Shown in pieces: positions 43,472 to 51,750 of a DNA stretch of 64,000 nt; positions within the stretch are counted from its first letter, which is position 1; each line of letters begins with the position of its first letter. Location: contig NZ_UGJJ01000002.1 in NCBI RefSeq assembly GCF_900451175.1, positions 496,001-560,000 of the forward strand. Reading direction: 5' to 3'. This DNA comes from Kingella potus (lineage in GTDB: Bacteria > Pseudomonadota > Gammaproteobacteria > Burkholderiales > Neisseriaceae). A model generated the notes under the pieces. It saw only the letters and a list, made by a program, of their open reading frames with translations. It made no database searches and was not told the DNA's origin. The translations under genes were made by a program, and so were the position numbers.

Positions 43472-44062
43472 TTACATCGCCGTTTTCAGCAGCTTCACGT
43501 CTTTGAGCGTTTCGGCCAAACGCCCGCTGTCGGCGGACGCGCTGGCGGCGCAGACGGTGTAGAGATGGTCGGGATGGTAAACGGCGATGCAGTTTTCGCC
43601 GCCGCCTTCGGGATAGGAGAAGGAATAGTCCATACGGTTTTCCGTGGCCGCGCCCACTTTCAGGCCGGACAGGCCGCCTGCTTCGAGGGCGGATTTGAGG
43701 CCGGCGTAGTAGTCTTTGGCGGGCTTGGCCGGCTTGCCCAAATCGGTAACGGACAGCGTGATGTCTGCGTCTTCGTCGCGTTGCAGCAGGGTTACTTCCT
43801 CGGCCGACGCGCCTTCGGGCAGCAGCGCGGCATTGCCGCTTTGGTCTTGGAAGCCGCCCGTTACGGTAATGCTTACCGCGCCGTCGCGGCTGGTAAGGGT
43901 TTGCGGCTCGGCGGGGGCTGCGGGCTGCGTTTCGGGTGCGGGTGCGGACGCGCTTTGCGCTGCGGAAGCGGCGGTTTCGGCCTGCGGCGCGGATGTCTGG
44001 TGTTCGCAGGCGGCCAGCGCAATTAGGGCGGCGGCGGCAATGGCGGCGGATCGGATATTCAT
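43472..44062 (-). CDS. Putative lipoprotein with an Ala/Pro-rich linker
   Basis: A 196-residue predicted lipoprotein: MNIRSAAIAAAALIALAAC ends in a lipobox (LAAC, Cys 19). A low-complexity Ala/Ser/Pro/Glu stretch (about residues 20-52) forms a linker, followed by a small domain with TSRDGAVSITVTGGFQD and TENRMDYSFSYPEGGGENCIAVYH. I do not recognise the domain. The start at 44062 is preferred to the upstream frame, since the signal sequence begins there. The gene is monocistronic and closed by an uptake-sequence pair. Function unknown. Confidence 0.78.
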   Translation of the reverse strand: MNIRSAAIAAAALIALAACEHQTSAPQAETAASAAQSASAPAPETQPAAPAEPQTLTSRDGAVSITVTGGFQDQSGNAALLPEGASAEEVTLLQRDEDADITLSVTDLGKPAKPAKDYYAGLKSALEAGGLSGLKVGAATENRMDYSFSYPEGGGENCIAVYHPDHLYTVCAASASADSGRLAETLKDVKLLKTAM

Positions 44063-44139
44063 GGCGGTTTCTATCTGTACGGTTGTTTTTCGGGGCGGGC
44101 AGTATAACAAATTATCCGCATGTTATCCGCATGGCGGCG

Positions 44140-44440
44140 CATGAGGCCGTCTGAAAGTATGGCTCGGACGGCGTAAAAAGCCGCACGCGTTTTCAGCGCG
44201 TTTTCAGACGGCCTCTCTTGCCTTTTGCAGGGTGTGTGGCGCAGCCGCGCACGCGTTTTATGCTGCTTGGGGACGTTTCGAATTGCGGCAATACAGAGAA
44301 CGCGTGCGTCGCCTTTGGGGCGGCACGCCCTACCTTGTGTCCGCGCAGGCTGCGCGGTGCAGCCGCGCACACGGATTTTGCCGATATGTACTTTTCAGAC
44401 GGCCTGTTTTCAGACGGCCGCCGCGCCGCCGCGTGCGGGT
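44140..44440. repeat. Repeat-bearing spacer before the siderophore receptor
   Basis: It contains single and paired uptake sequences (about 44142, 44200, 44393 and 44407) and a TAGGGTGTG-type element (about 44225-44335: GCAGGGTGTGTGGCGCAGCC hairpin to GGGGCGGCACGCCCTACC). No gene is visible. Confidence 0.65.
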
Positions 44441-44469
44441 GTACGGATGCGCTTGGTTTCCGTTTGCGC

Positions 44470-44498
44470 TTGACAAAAATTTTACATCGGTTCATATT
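44470..44498 (+). promoter_or_regulatory. Sigma-70 promoter of the siderophore receptor gene
   Basis: TTGACA at 44470-44475, a perfect -35, and CATATT at 44493-44498 are spaced by 17 bases. The AT-rich region down to the start at 44542 includes a GTAAA-N5-TTTAC inverted repeat (44511-44525) that might be a regulator site. No clear Fur box was recognised. Confidence 0.6.
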
Positions 44499-44541
44499 TA
44501 CCCCTGTTATGTAAAATTTCTTTACAAAGGAGCAGCAAGAA

Positions 44542-46719
44542 ATGTCCCGCAGAAAATCCCTCTATCCCCTCGCCGTGCTGCCGCTCGCCCTCGCGGGCGC
44601 GTTCGCACAGGCCGCCGACGAAGAAAACGACGGGCTGGAAACCGTCTACGTTACCGCGCAACGCCAGCTCCAACAGTCGCTGGGCGTATCGAAAATCACC
44701 GCCAAGGATCTGGAAACCCGTCCGGCGGTGAACGACATTTCCGACATCATCCGCACCATGCCCGGTGCCAACCTCACCGGCAACACCGCCTCGGGCGAGC
44801 GCGGCAACAAACGCCAAATCGACCTGCGCGGCATGGGGCCGGAAAACACCCTGATTCTGATCGACGGCCGCCCCGCCACCTCGCGCAACGCCGAGCGTTA
44901 CAGCTGGCGCGGCGAGCGCAACACGCGCGGCGACAGCAACTGGGTGCCGGTGGAAGACATCGAATCCATTACCGTATTGCGCGGCCCCGCCGCCGCCCGC
45001 TACGGCTCCGGCGCGGCCGGCGGCGTGGTCAACATCGTTACCAAAAAAGTCAGCAATGAGCTGCACGGCTCGGTTAATCTCTTTGCCAACCAGCCGCAAG
45101 ACAGCAAAGAAGGCGACACCAGACGCATCGGCTTCAACCTCAGCGGCCCCATCGTCCAGGACAAACTCGGCTTCCGCCTCTACGGCAGCCTGAACAAAAC
45201 CGATGCCGACGCGGCCGACATCAACGCCGTCAACGGCAGCAGCGGCAACGGCGCAGGGCGCGAAGGCGTACGCAACCGCGACTTTTCCAGCCGCCTCGCC
45301 TGGCGCATCACGCCCGAACAAACCCTGACCTGGGACGCCATGTACAGCAAGCAAGGCAATATCTATTCCGGCGACAACCAAAACAACAATCCCAGCGCCT
45401 TTACCCGCTCGCTCTACGGCGAAGAAACCGCCCGCCTCAAACGCATCAGCAACGCGCTGACGCACGAAGGCATCTGGAATTGGGGCGACACCAAAGTCGT
45501 CGCCCAATTCGACCGCACCGAAAACGAACACTTGGTGGAAGGCATTTACGGCGGCCCCGAAGGCCAGTACCAGCCGCCCAAGCAGTTTACCGAAAGCACG
45601 CTGAAAACCGGCCGCCTTGCCGCCGAAGCCAACATCCCCTTCAAACTCGGCGGGGAACACGTGGTAACCGTCGGCTCGGAATACACCAACGACCATCTGG
45701 ACGACGCTTCGTCCCACCGGCAGGGCTTTACCGACCAACGCCGCACCGACGTATTCGCGGGCATCGCCACCAACCGCAGCGGCGAAAGCAGCCAGCGCAA
45801 CTTCGCCTTTTATGTTGAAGACCACATCCGCTTCGGCAGCGGCACCCAGCTTATCCCTGCCCTGCGCTTTGACCACAACAGCAAATCGGGCGGCAATTGG
45901 AGCCCCGCGCTCAACTTCGTACAGAAAATCAACGAGAGCTGGAATATCAAAGGCGGCGTAGCCCGCGCCTACAAAGCCCCGAACCTGTACCAGGGCAACC
46001 CCAACTACATCCTCTACACGCGCGGCAACGGCTGTAAGGCAGGCACGCCCGGCACCATCCGCTGCTATCTGATCGGCAACGATAACCTGAAGCCCGAAAC
46101 CAGCCTGAACAAAGAAATCGGCTTCGAGTTTGCCAAAAACGGCTATCAGGCCTCCGCCGCCTACTTCCACAACGACTACCGCAACAAAATCGTTGCCGGC
46201 GACGAAGTTGTGGCCTTGAGCGACCTCGGCAACCATATGTACCAATGGACCAACGCCAAAAAAGCCCTGGTGGAAGGCTTGGAAGGCAACCTGACCCTGC
46301 CGCTGCACCGCACGCTCAAATGGACGACCAACTTCACCTATATGCGCAAGTCCGTCAACAAAGACACGGGCAACCCGCTGTCGGTGATTCCGAAGTACAC
46401 CATCAACAGCAGCCTCAACTGGCAGCCGACGGAAAAATTCGATGCCGCGCTCAACGTAACCTACTACGGCAAACAGAAACCGCGTAGCGTGGTGTTGAGC
46501 AACATCGAACGGCGCAACGGCCTGTCGAACGAAGCCGTCAGCCCCTACGGCCTGGTGGGCATCAGCGCGGGCTACCGTTTCAACAAAAACATCAACGCCC
46601 GCTTCGGCATCAACAACCTGTTTGACAAACAGCTCTACCGCAGCGCAAGCAACAGCAGCGCGCAAACCTACAACGAACCCGGCCGCGCCTTTTACGGCAG
46701 CCTGAAAATGTCGTTCTGA
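44542..46719 (+). CDS. fepA: TonB-dependent ferric-enterobactin-type receptor (FepA-like)
   Basis: An outer-membrane gated barrel of 725 residues for ferric siderophore uptake. After a signal peptide (cleavage near AQA, residue 22) comes the TonB-box region (ETVYVTAQRQ), the plug domain (about residues 45-165, with RQIDLRGMGPENTLILIDGRP and ITVLRGPAAARYGSGAAGGVVNI) and the barrel. The C-terminal parts LYQGNPNYILYTRGNGC, NDYRNKIVAGDE, YQWTNAKKALVEGLEG and TYNEPGRAFYGSLKMSF match E. coli FepA closely. The two Cys in the loop (GCKAGTPGTIRC) correspond to the FepA loop. The AAAGGAG site and a strong promoter are good. Substrate is inferred. Neighbours give no transport partners. Confidence 0.88.
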   Translation: MSRRKSLYPLAVLPLALAGAFAQAADEENDGLETVYVTAQRQLQQSLGVSKITAKDLETRPAVNDISDIIRTMPGANLTGNTASGERGNKRQIDLRGMGPENTLILIDGRPATSRNAERYSWRGERNTRGDSNWVPVEDIESITVLRGPAAARYGSGAAGGVVNIVTKKVSNELHGSVNLFANQPQDSKEGDTRRIGFNLSGPIVQDKLGFRLYGSLNKTDADAADINAVNGSSGNGAGREGVRNRDFSSRLAWRITPEQTLTWDAMYSKQGNIYSGDNQNNNPSAFTRSLYGEETARLKRISNALTHEGIWNWGDTKVVAQFDRTENEHLVEGIYGGPEGQYQPPKQFTESTLKTGRLAAEANIPFKLGGEHVVTVGSEYTNDHLDDASSHRQGFTDQRRTDVFAGIATNRSGESSQRNFAFYVEDHIRFGSGTQLIPALRFDHNSKSGGNWSPALNFVQKINESWNIKGGVARAYKAPNLYQGNPNYILYTRGNGCKAGTPGTIRCYLIGNDNLKPETSLNKEIGFEFAKNGYQASAAYFHNDYRNKIVAGDEVVALSDLGNHMYQWTNAKKALVEGLEGNLTLPLHRTLKWTTNFTYMRKSVNKDTGNPLSVIPKYTINSSLNWQPTEKFDAALNVTYYGKQKPRSVVLSNIERRNGLSNEAVSPYGLVGISAGYRFNKNINARFGINNLFDKQLYRSASNSSAQTYNEPGRAFYGSLKMSF

Positions 46720-46740
46720 TTGCGCAGGTCTGCATCAGCA

Positions 46741-46773
46741 GAGGCCGTCTGAAAACAGTTTTCAGACGGCCTC
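46741..46773 (+). terminator. Inverted uptake-sequence pair after the receptor gene
   Basis: GAGGCCGTCTGAAAAC and TTTTCAGACGGCCTC form a near-loopless stem 22 bases after the stop. Confidence 0.7.
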
Positions 46774-47008
46774 TGTCCCCTCTCCCGCCTGCGGGGGAGG
46801 GTTAGGGTGGGGGCTGTTGCCGCTTCGGCTGCACTTACGGGCGGGAGCGGGTTTGCGGCGGCTTCATCGGTTTCAGACGGCCTGCCCCGTTGCATCTCGC
46901 GTAGGGTGTGTCGCCCCGGCGACGCACGCGTTCCCTGCCGCAGCGCAAAAGCCGTGCAATCTCCGCAGCCGCGTACGTGGCAAAGCCACACACCCTACCT
47001 AAACGGCA
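46774..47008. repeat. Repeat spacer after the receptor gene
   Basis: A copy of the second repeat (CTCTCCCGCCTGCGGGGGAG, about 46776-46814) and a full TAGGGTGTG element (about 46901-47001) fill the space, with an inverse uptake sequence near 46870. No gene is visible. Confidence 0.65.
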
Positions 47009-47047
47009 GAGGCCGTCTGAAAAGTGCAGATGTTTTCAGACGGCCTC
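47009..47047 (-). terminator. Inverted uptake-sequence pair at the LysR gene end
   Basis: GAGGCCGTCTGAAAAG and its complement form the stem. The right arm overlaps the last codons of the LysR gene. Confidence 0.65.
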
Positions 47048-47935
47048 TCCGTCTGTTTTGGTCTGTCTGCACAGAAAATCAATGAAGCTGCGCACTTTCG
47101 CGCTGAGGAAGGCGCGGTCGGGATAGACGGCGTAGAGGGTGGCGGTGAGGATGTGCCAGTCGGGCAGCAGGCGCACGAGGCGGCCGCTTTCGAGGTCGCG
47201 GCGCACCGTCCATTCGGGCAGGTAGCCGAGGCCGCAGCCGGCCAGTACCATTTTGCGCACCATCAGCGTGTTGTCGGCACGGATCGGGGCGGGCGGGGCA
47301 AGCGTGAAACTTTCGCCGCCGCGCGTGATGCGCACGCTGCCCATGTCCACATAGCTGGGCAGCACGAAATCATGCCGTGCGGCTTCCTGCGGCGCGGCGG
47401 GAGTGCCGCGTGCGGCGAGATAGGCGGGCGCGGCGGTGAGGAAGAAGCGGATGCCGCAGAGCGGGCGGACAATCAGGCCGGGCGGCAGATCGTCGGTGCT
47501 GACGCGCAGGGCGAGATCGATGCCTTCGGCCACCAGGTCGGCTTTGCGGTTGTCGAGGATCAGGTCGAGCGTGACCTGCGGATGGCGGCGGCGGTATTCG
47601 GCCAGATGGCCGCAGAAATGGGCGTTGGCAAACCACATGGGCATGGTGATGCGGAGCTGCCCCTGCGGGATGTCTGCGCCGCCTGCGGCGCGTTCGGCGG
47701 CGGTGTCGAGCGTTTCCAGGGCTTCGGTGCAGCGGCGGTAGTATTCCGCGCCGGCCTCGGTCAGGTGCAGGCTGCGGCTGTTGCGCTGCAAGAGTTTGGC
47801 GCGGATGTGTTTTTCCAAATGGGAAACATGCTTGCTGGTCATGGCGGTGGAAATGCCGAGCTTGGCGGCGGCGCGGGTAAAGCTGCCCTGGCGGACGACT
47901 TCGCGGAATACGCGCAGGCTGAACAGGGTGTCCAT
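47036..47935 (-). CDS. LysR-family transcriptional regulator
   Basis: A 299-residue regulator. Its N-terminal helix-turn-helix is typical (LFSLRVFREVVRQGSFTRAAAKLGISTAMTSKHVSHLEKHIRAKLLQRNSRSLHLTEAG, residues 4-62) and the C-terminal two-lobed sensor begins GQLRITMPMWFANAHF. It is divergent from the DoxX/nitroreductase pair with a 127-base gap, so it most likely controls that operon. The Neisseria LysR regulator CrgA is of this general type, but I do not claim orthology. The final GEAV and stop come from an uptake sequence. Confidence 0.9.
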   Translation of the reverse strand: MDTLFSLRVFREVVRQGSFTRAAAKLGISTAMTSKHVSHLEKHIRAKLLQRNSRSLHLTEAGAEYYRRCTEALETLDTAAERAAGGADIPQGQLRITMPMWFANAHFCGHLAEYRRRHPQVTLDLILDNRKADLVAEGIDLALRVSTDDLPPGLIVRPLCGIRFFLTAAPAYLAARGTPAAPQEAARHDFVLPSYVDMGSVRITRGGESFTLAPPAPIRADNTLMVRKMVLAGCGLGYLPEWTVRRDLESGRLVRLLPDWHILTATLYAVYPDRAFLSAKVRSFIDFLCRQTKTDGEAV

Positions 47936-48062
47936 AGTGTCTTTCGTTTCTTTTGCGGAAAGGCTGCATCAATGCCGCGAGTATATATCTGCGCAGGGGC
48001 TTTATCTATAATGCGTTTTTCCGATAACCGTTACCGCGCCGAGTGCGCGAAAGGAAACCCCG

Positions 48063-48461
48063 ATGAATACCGTCCGTTTTGCCCCCGCCGTGCTGTCGCT
48101 GCTGCGTATTGCTGCGGCCTATATGTTTATCCTCCACGGCACGTCCAAATTTTTCTCGTTTCCTGTGGATATGGGCGGCGGCGCGCCTTCCGGCATTTAT
48201 CTGGCGGCGGCGGTGTTGGAAACGGGCGGCGGCATCCTGCTGCTTTTGGGGCTGCTGACCCGCCCCGTGGCCTTTGTGCTTTCCGGCCAGATGGCCGTGG
48301 CTTATTTTATGGCGCACGCGGGCGGCGGCAACGCGCTGTTTCCGTTGGCCAACGGCGGCGAACCGGCCGCGCTGTTCAGCTTTGTGTTCCTGTATCTGGC
48401 CGCTGCCGGCGGCGGCGCGTGGTCGCTGGACAAACTTTTCTGCAAAAACCGTTCCGAATAA
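48063..48461 (+). CDS. DoxX family membrane protein
   Basis: A 132-residue, four-helix membrane protein of the DoxX family. Seen: LRIAAAYMFILHGTSKFF (with the family's hG-xxK motif), AAVLETGGGILLLLGLLTRPVAF and GQMAVAYFMAHAGGGNALFPLANGGE. DoxX-like proteins occur with redox enzymes, but their exact role is not settled. An AAAGGAAA site precedes the ATG. The next gene starts 10 bases after its stop, so both are an operon, divergent from a LysR regulator. Confidence 0.9.
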   Translation: MNTVRFAPAVLSLLRIAAAYMFILHGTSKFFSFPVDMGGGAPSGIYLAAAVLETGGGILLLLGLLTRPVAFVLSGQMAVAYFMAHAGGGNALFPLANGGEPAALFSFVFLYLAAAGGGAWSLDKLFCKNRSE

Positions 48462-48471
48462 GGAGGACGAT

Positions 48472-49077
48472 ATGACTTACCAACACCTGCAACAGGCGGC
48501 CGAAACCCGCCGCTCCGTTTACGCGCTGGACAAAAACCTGCCGCTGCCCGCTGCCGAAGTGGCGGCAATTGTCGGCCACGCGGTCAAACACACGCCTTCG
48601 GCATTCAATTCGCAGTCTACCCGCGTGGTGGTGCTGTTTGGTGCCGAGCATGAGAAGCTGTGGGGTTTTGCCGAAGACGCGCTGCGTGCCGTCGTGCCTG
48701 CCGGCCAGTTTGGGCCGACCGCGCAGAAAATGGCGATGTTCAAAGCCGCTGCCGGCTCGGTGCTGTTTTTTGAAGACCGGGATGTCGTAAAAGGCTTGAA
48801 GGAACGCTTCCCGTCCTATGCCGACAACTTCCCCGTGTGGGCGGAACACGCCGACGCGATGCACCAGTATGCGGTGTGGACGACGCTGGCCGCCGCCGGT
48901 ATCGGCGCGAATCTGCAACACTACAATCCGCTGATCGACCAGGCCGTTGCCCGCGAATGGAACATCCCCGCATCGTGGACGCTGCGTGCCGAGCTGGTGT
49001 TCGGCGGCATTGCCGCGCCGGCGGACGGCAAGGAATACGCGCCGCTGGACACGCGCTTCAAAGTGTACGGCGCGTAA
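48472..49077 (+). CDS. Nitroreductase family protein
   Basis: A 201-residue FMN-dependent nitroreductase-fold enzyme, most like the Frm2/YdgI-type group. The start YQHLQQAAETRRSVYALDKNLPL carries the FMN-contacting RRS motif; NSQSTRVVVLFGAEHEKLW follows, and GIGANLQHYNPLIDQAVAREW is the second FMN segment. Such enzymes reduce nitro compounds or quinones with NAD(P)H in the cytoplasm. AGGAGG at 48461-48466 is the ribosome-binding site and overlaps the DoxX stop. The DoxX partner and LysR regulator suggest an oxidative or electrophile response, by inference. Confidence 0.88.
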   Translation: MTYQHLQQAAETRRSVYALDKNLPLPAAEVAAIVGHAVKHTPSAFNSQSTRVVVLFGAEHEKLWGFAEDALRAVVPAGQFGPTAQKMAMFKAAAGSVLFFEDRDVVKGLKERFPSYADNFPVWAEHADAMHQYAVWTTLAAAGIGANLQHYNPLIDQAVAREWNIPASWTLRAELVFGGIAAPADGKEYAPLDTRFKVYGA

Positions 49078-49095
49078 ACGCTGCCGCATATGAAA

Positions 49096-49138
49096 GAGGC
49101 CGTCTGAAAACCCGTAAAACAGGTTTTCAGACGGCCTC
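49096..49138. terminator. Inverted uptake-sequence pair between convergent genes
   Basis: GAGGCCGTCTGAAAACC and its complement lie between the nitroreductase gene and the minus-strand small membrane gene and can end both. Confidence 0.7.
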
Positions 49139-49163
49139 TTGTATGCCTGCCGCAGCAGCGGGC

Positions 49164-49424
49164 TTATTGCGGCGGCTGCATGGCGGCGGCACCGCCGAGG
49201 AAGGCGGCAACCAGCACGAAGTACAGTACGATACCGATCAGGGCGAAAACCAGCCAGGCTTTGCAGAAATTGGATTTGCTCGGATTGGTGCTGCTGCTAA
49301 AGCCCCACACGCAGGCCATAATCAGACCGATAAGCGGCAGAGAGAGGACAATCAAGGTAACAATCCATTCGCCGACACCGATGGCGGGGGTGGATTGCTG
49401 GAATGCTTGCGGCTGCTGGTTCAT
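49164..49424 (-). CDS. Small two-helix membrane protein
   Basis: An 86-residue protein with a Gln-rich start (MNQQPQAFQQSTPAIGVGEW) and two membrane segments (about residues 22-42, IVTLIVLSLPLIGLIMACVW, and 57-78, WLVFALIGIVLYFVLVAAFL), with a short Ser/Asn-rich loop between. The second of two close ATGs (49424) fits the AAGGAG site. The family is not identified; short proteins of this layout are common in Neisseria. Confidence 0.72.
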   Translation of the reverse strand: MNQQPQAFQQSTPAIGVGEWIVTLIVLSLPLIGLIMACVWGFSSSTNPSKSNFCKAWLVFALIGIVLYFVLVAAFLGGAAAMQPPQ

Positions 49425-49499
49425 GCTCATGCTCCTTAAAGTAAAGTATGGAGGGGGAGATACGGGAATAACAAACGTTCCGCCTGATGTTTGTTTGCG

Positions 49500-49756
49500 G
49501 AAATTTACGCGATTATACGGTTTGGGTGTTAAGAATGCCAGCGGTTTGCAATTGCAGCTCCGATACTTTCAGACGGCCTCTGCTGTTTTGTAGGTGTGTG
49601 GCACAGCCACGCACGCGGTTTTACTGCTTGGGAAACATCCCGATTTTCTGCAACACAGAGAGTGCGCACGCCGCTTGGGCGGCACACCCTGCCTTGCGTC
49701 CGCGCAGCTTGTGCGGTACAGCTTCCCCGCATACGGATTTTTCTGCCTGCACGTTT
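49500..49756. repeat. Repeat spacer before ribF's 3' end
   Basis: An inverse uptake sequence (about 49568), a degenerate TAGG(G)TGTG element (about 49590-49693, TGTGTGGCACAGCCACGCAC hairpin to GCGGCACACCCTGCC) and another inverse uptake sequence at about 49755 are visible. No gene is present. Confidence 0.6.
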
Positions 49757-50683
49757 TCAGACGGCCTGCCAGTTTCTTGCCGCCGCGATGTCCTCGTGTA
49801 TCCGGACGCGCAGCTCGTCCAGGCCGGAAAATTTCTCTTCGTCGCGCAGCTTGTGCAGAAAGCGCACGGTGAGCCGTTCGCCGTAGAGATTGCCGGAAAA
49901 ACCGATCAGATGGACTTCCAGCTTCTGTGCGCCGCCGCCCTCCACCGTGGGATTGCGGCCGAAGCTCGCCGCGCCGCGCCGCCTGCCGAAGCGGCCTTCG
50001 GCTTCCACGGCAAACACGCCAGAGAGCGCGTAGCGGTGCGGCGGCAGATGGATGTTGGCGGTGGGGCAGCCCAGCGTGCGGCCGAGCTTGCGCCCGTGGA
50101 CGACGCGGCCGGAGAGCGTGTAGGCATGGCCGAGAATGCGCTGCGCCTCGTCCAAACGCCCTGCCTGCAACAGGCCGCGCACGGCTGTACTGCTGGCCCT
50201 GCCGCCCGCTGCCAGAATGCTGGGGGTTTGTTCGGTAACGAAATCCGTCTGCGCCGACAACAGCGCGAAATCGCCGCTGCGGCCCTGTCCGAAACGGAAA
50301 TCGTCGCCCACCAGCAGATAGCGCGTATCCAGCTCGCGGCGCAGGATGCCGCCGATAAAGTCTTGCGCGCCCATTTTCGCAAAGGCGCGGTTAAAACGCA
50401 GCACGCGTACGGAATCCACGCAGCCGCTCTCGCGCAGCAGGCGCAGCTTGTCGCGCAGCGGCGTGAGGCGCGGCGGCGGTTCGCGCCCTGCGAGACGGGC
50501 GAAAAACTCGGCCGGCTGCGGCTCGAACACCACGGCGGCCGGAGCCAGCCCGCGTGCGTCCGCCTCGGCTTTGAGCCTTTGCAGGATGTGCAGATGTCCC
50601 AAATGCACACCGTCGAAATTGCCGATGGTAACGGCGGCGGACAAGGCGGCGGGCGGCGGAGTGCCTCCCGGAAAAATCTTCAT
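49757..50683 (-). CDS. ribF: Bifunctional riboflavin kinase / FAD synthetase
   Basis: RibF turns riboflavin into FMN and then FAD. The 308-residue protein has the N-terminal adenylyltransferase domain (VTIGNFDGVHLGHLHIL, residues 18-34; LLVGDDFRFGQGRSGD; ASSTAVRGLLQAGRLDEA) and the C-terminal kinase domain (GRVVHGRKLGRTLGCPTANI, GVFAVEAEG, SFGRNPTVEGG, LEVHLIGFSGNLYGERLTV). The last residues WQAV and the stop codon are read from an uptake sequence. It is transcribed divergently from the ABC permease gene. The 5' end lacks a strong ribosome-binding site. Confidence 0.95.
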   Translation of the reverse strand: MKIFPGGTPPPAALSAAVTIGNFDGVHLGHLHILQRLKAEADARGLAPAAVVFEPQPAEFFARLAGREPPPRLTPLRDKLRLLRESGCVDSVRVLRFNRAFAKMGAQDFIGGILRRELDTRYLLVGDDFRFGQGRSGDFALLSAQTDFVTEQTPSILAAGGRASSTAVRGLLQAGRLDEAQRILGHAYTLSGRVVHGRKLGRTLGCPTANIHLPPHRYALSGVFAVEAEGRFGRRRGAASFGRNPTVEGGGAQKLEVHLIGFSGNLYGERLTVRFLHKLRDEEKFSGLDELRVRIHEDIAAARNWQAV

Positions 50684-50865
50684 GGCGGACGCTCTTTCGA
50701 GGGAAAACGTTTATTGTAAACGGATTTGTACGGAGTTTACAAAAAGCCGCAGCGGCAATTAAATGGCGCGTATTGTGTTTTTTCTTGTAAAATGCGCGGT
50801 TTCCCGTGCGCTGTACGGTATTCCGCCGCCTGCCGCTTTTTCTGTTTCTCCGAATAATCTTTTTT

Positions 50866-51615
50866 ATGAATTTCCGTTTCGACATTATTTACGAATACCG
50901 CTGGATGTTTCTCACCGGCGCACTGATGACGCTGGGTCTGACCTTTCTCGCCACGCTGGGCGGCACGCTTTTGGGGCTTTTGGGCGCACTGGCGCGGATT
51001 ATCCGCTTTGAAAAAGGCGGCGTGTTCCTACGCGGGCTGGGCTGGGTGATGCGCAATCTGTCGCTGCTTTATGTAACGGTGTTTCGCGGCACGCCGCTGT
51101 TTGTGCAGATTTTTATCTGGTATTTCGTCTGGCTTGCCGCACTCATCCACCCGGCCGACGGCTGGCTGGTGAGCGGGCCGGCGGCGGCGGAGCTGCGCCG
51201 CAACTATGGCGCGGTCATCGCCGGCGTACTCGCCCTGACCGCCAACTCCGGCGCATACATTACCGAAATCTTCCGCGCGGGCATCCAGTCTATCGACAAA
51301 GGCCAGATGGAGGCCGCCCGCTCGCTGGGCATGACCTACACCCAGGCCATGCGCTTCATCATTCTGCCGCAGGCCGTGCGCCGTATGCTGCCGCCGCTGG
51401 CCAATGAGTTCATCACCCTTTTGAAAGACAGCTCGCTGCTGTCGGCTATCGCCGTTGCCGAGCTGGCCTATGTGCAGCGCACCATTTCCGGCCGTTATTC
51501 GGTATATGAAGAGCCGCTGTACGCCATTGCCCTGATTTATCTGGCGATGACGCTGTGCCTGAGCTGGCTGTTTTCCTCGCTGGAAAAACGCTACAGCCTG
51601 CAACGCCACCATTAG
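50866..51615 (+). CDS. Amino acid ABC transporter permease
   Basis: A 249-residue inner-membrane permease of the His/Glu/Gln/Arg-type polar amino-acid ABC family. Seen are TLGLTFLATLGGTLLGLLGAL (first segment), YVTVFRGTPLFVQIFIWYF with the family RGTPLLVQ motif, and the EAA loop EAARSLGMTYTQAMRFIILPQAVRRMLPPLANEFITLLKDSSL (about residues 145-188). Five membrane segments are expected. The ATG has no good ribosome-binding site. No substrate-binding protein or ATPase gene is next to it; it is an orphan here, so the partners must be encoded elsewhere. Confidence 0.9.
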   Translation: MNFRFDIIYEYRWMFLTGALMTLGLTFLATLGGTLLGLLGALARIIRFEKGGVFLRGLGWVMRNLSLLYVTVFRGTPLFVQIFIWYFVWLAALIHPADGWLVSGPAAAELRRNYGAVIAGVLALTANSGAYITEIFRAGIQSIDKGQMEAARSLGMTYTQAMRFIILPQAVRRMLPPLANEFITLLKDSSLLSAIAVAELAYVQRTISGRYSVYEEPLYAIALIYLAMTLCLSWLFSSLEKRYSLQRHH

Positions 51616-51750
51616 GCCGCCGCCGCGTTTTTGCCGCCAAACGGCGGTAACGCCCAAGCGGCACTACCCCGCTTTTCCGGCATTTGGTGCCGCTTCCGTT
51701 CCGCCGGCTTTTGCTGCCGGCGGAAAACCGTTGTCCGCAAAGGAGTCCGC

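Noticed and set aside
44482..46665. A 727-codon frame antisense to the siderophore receptor
   Set aside because: The sense strand encodes a clear FepA-like receptor; the antisense protein has no recognisable domains and is a GC-codon artefact.
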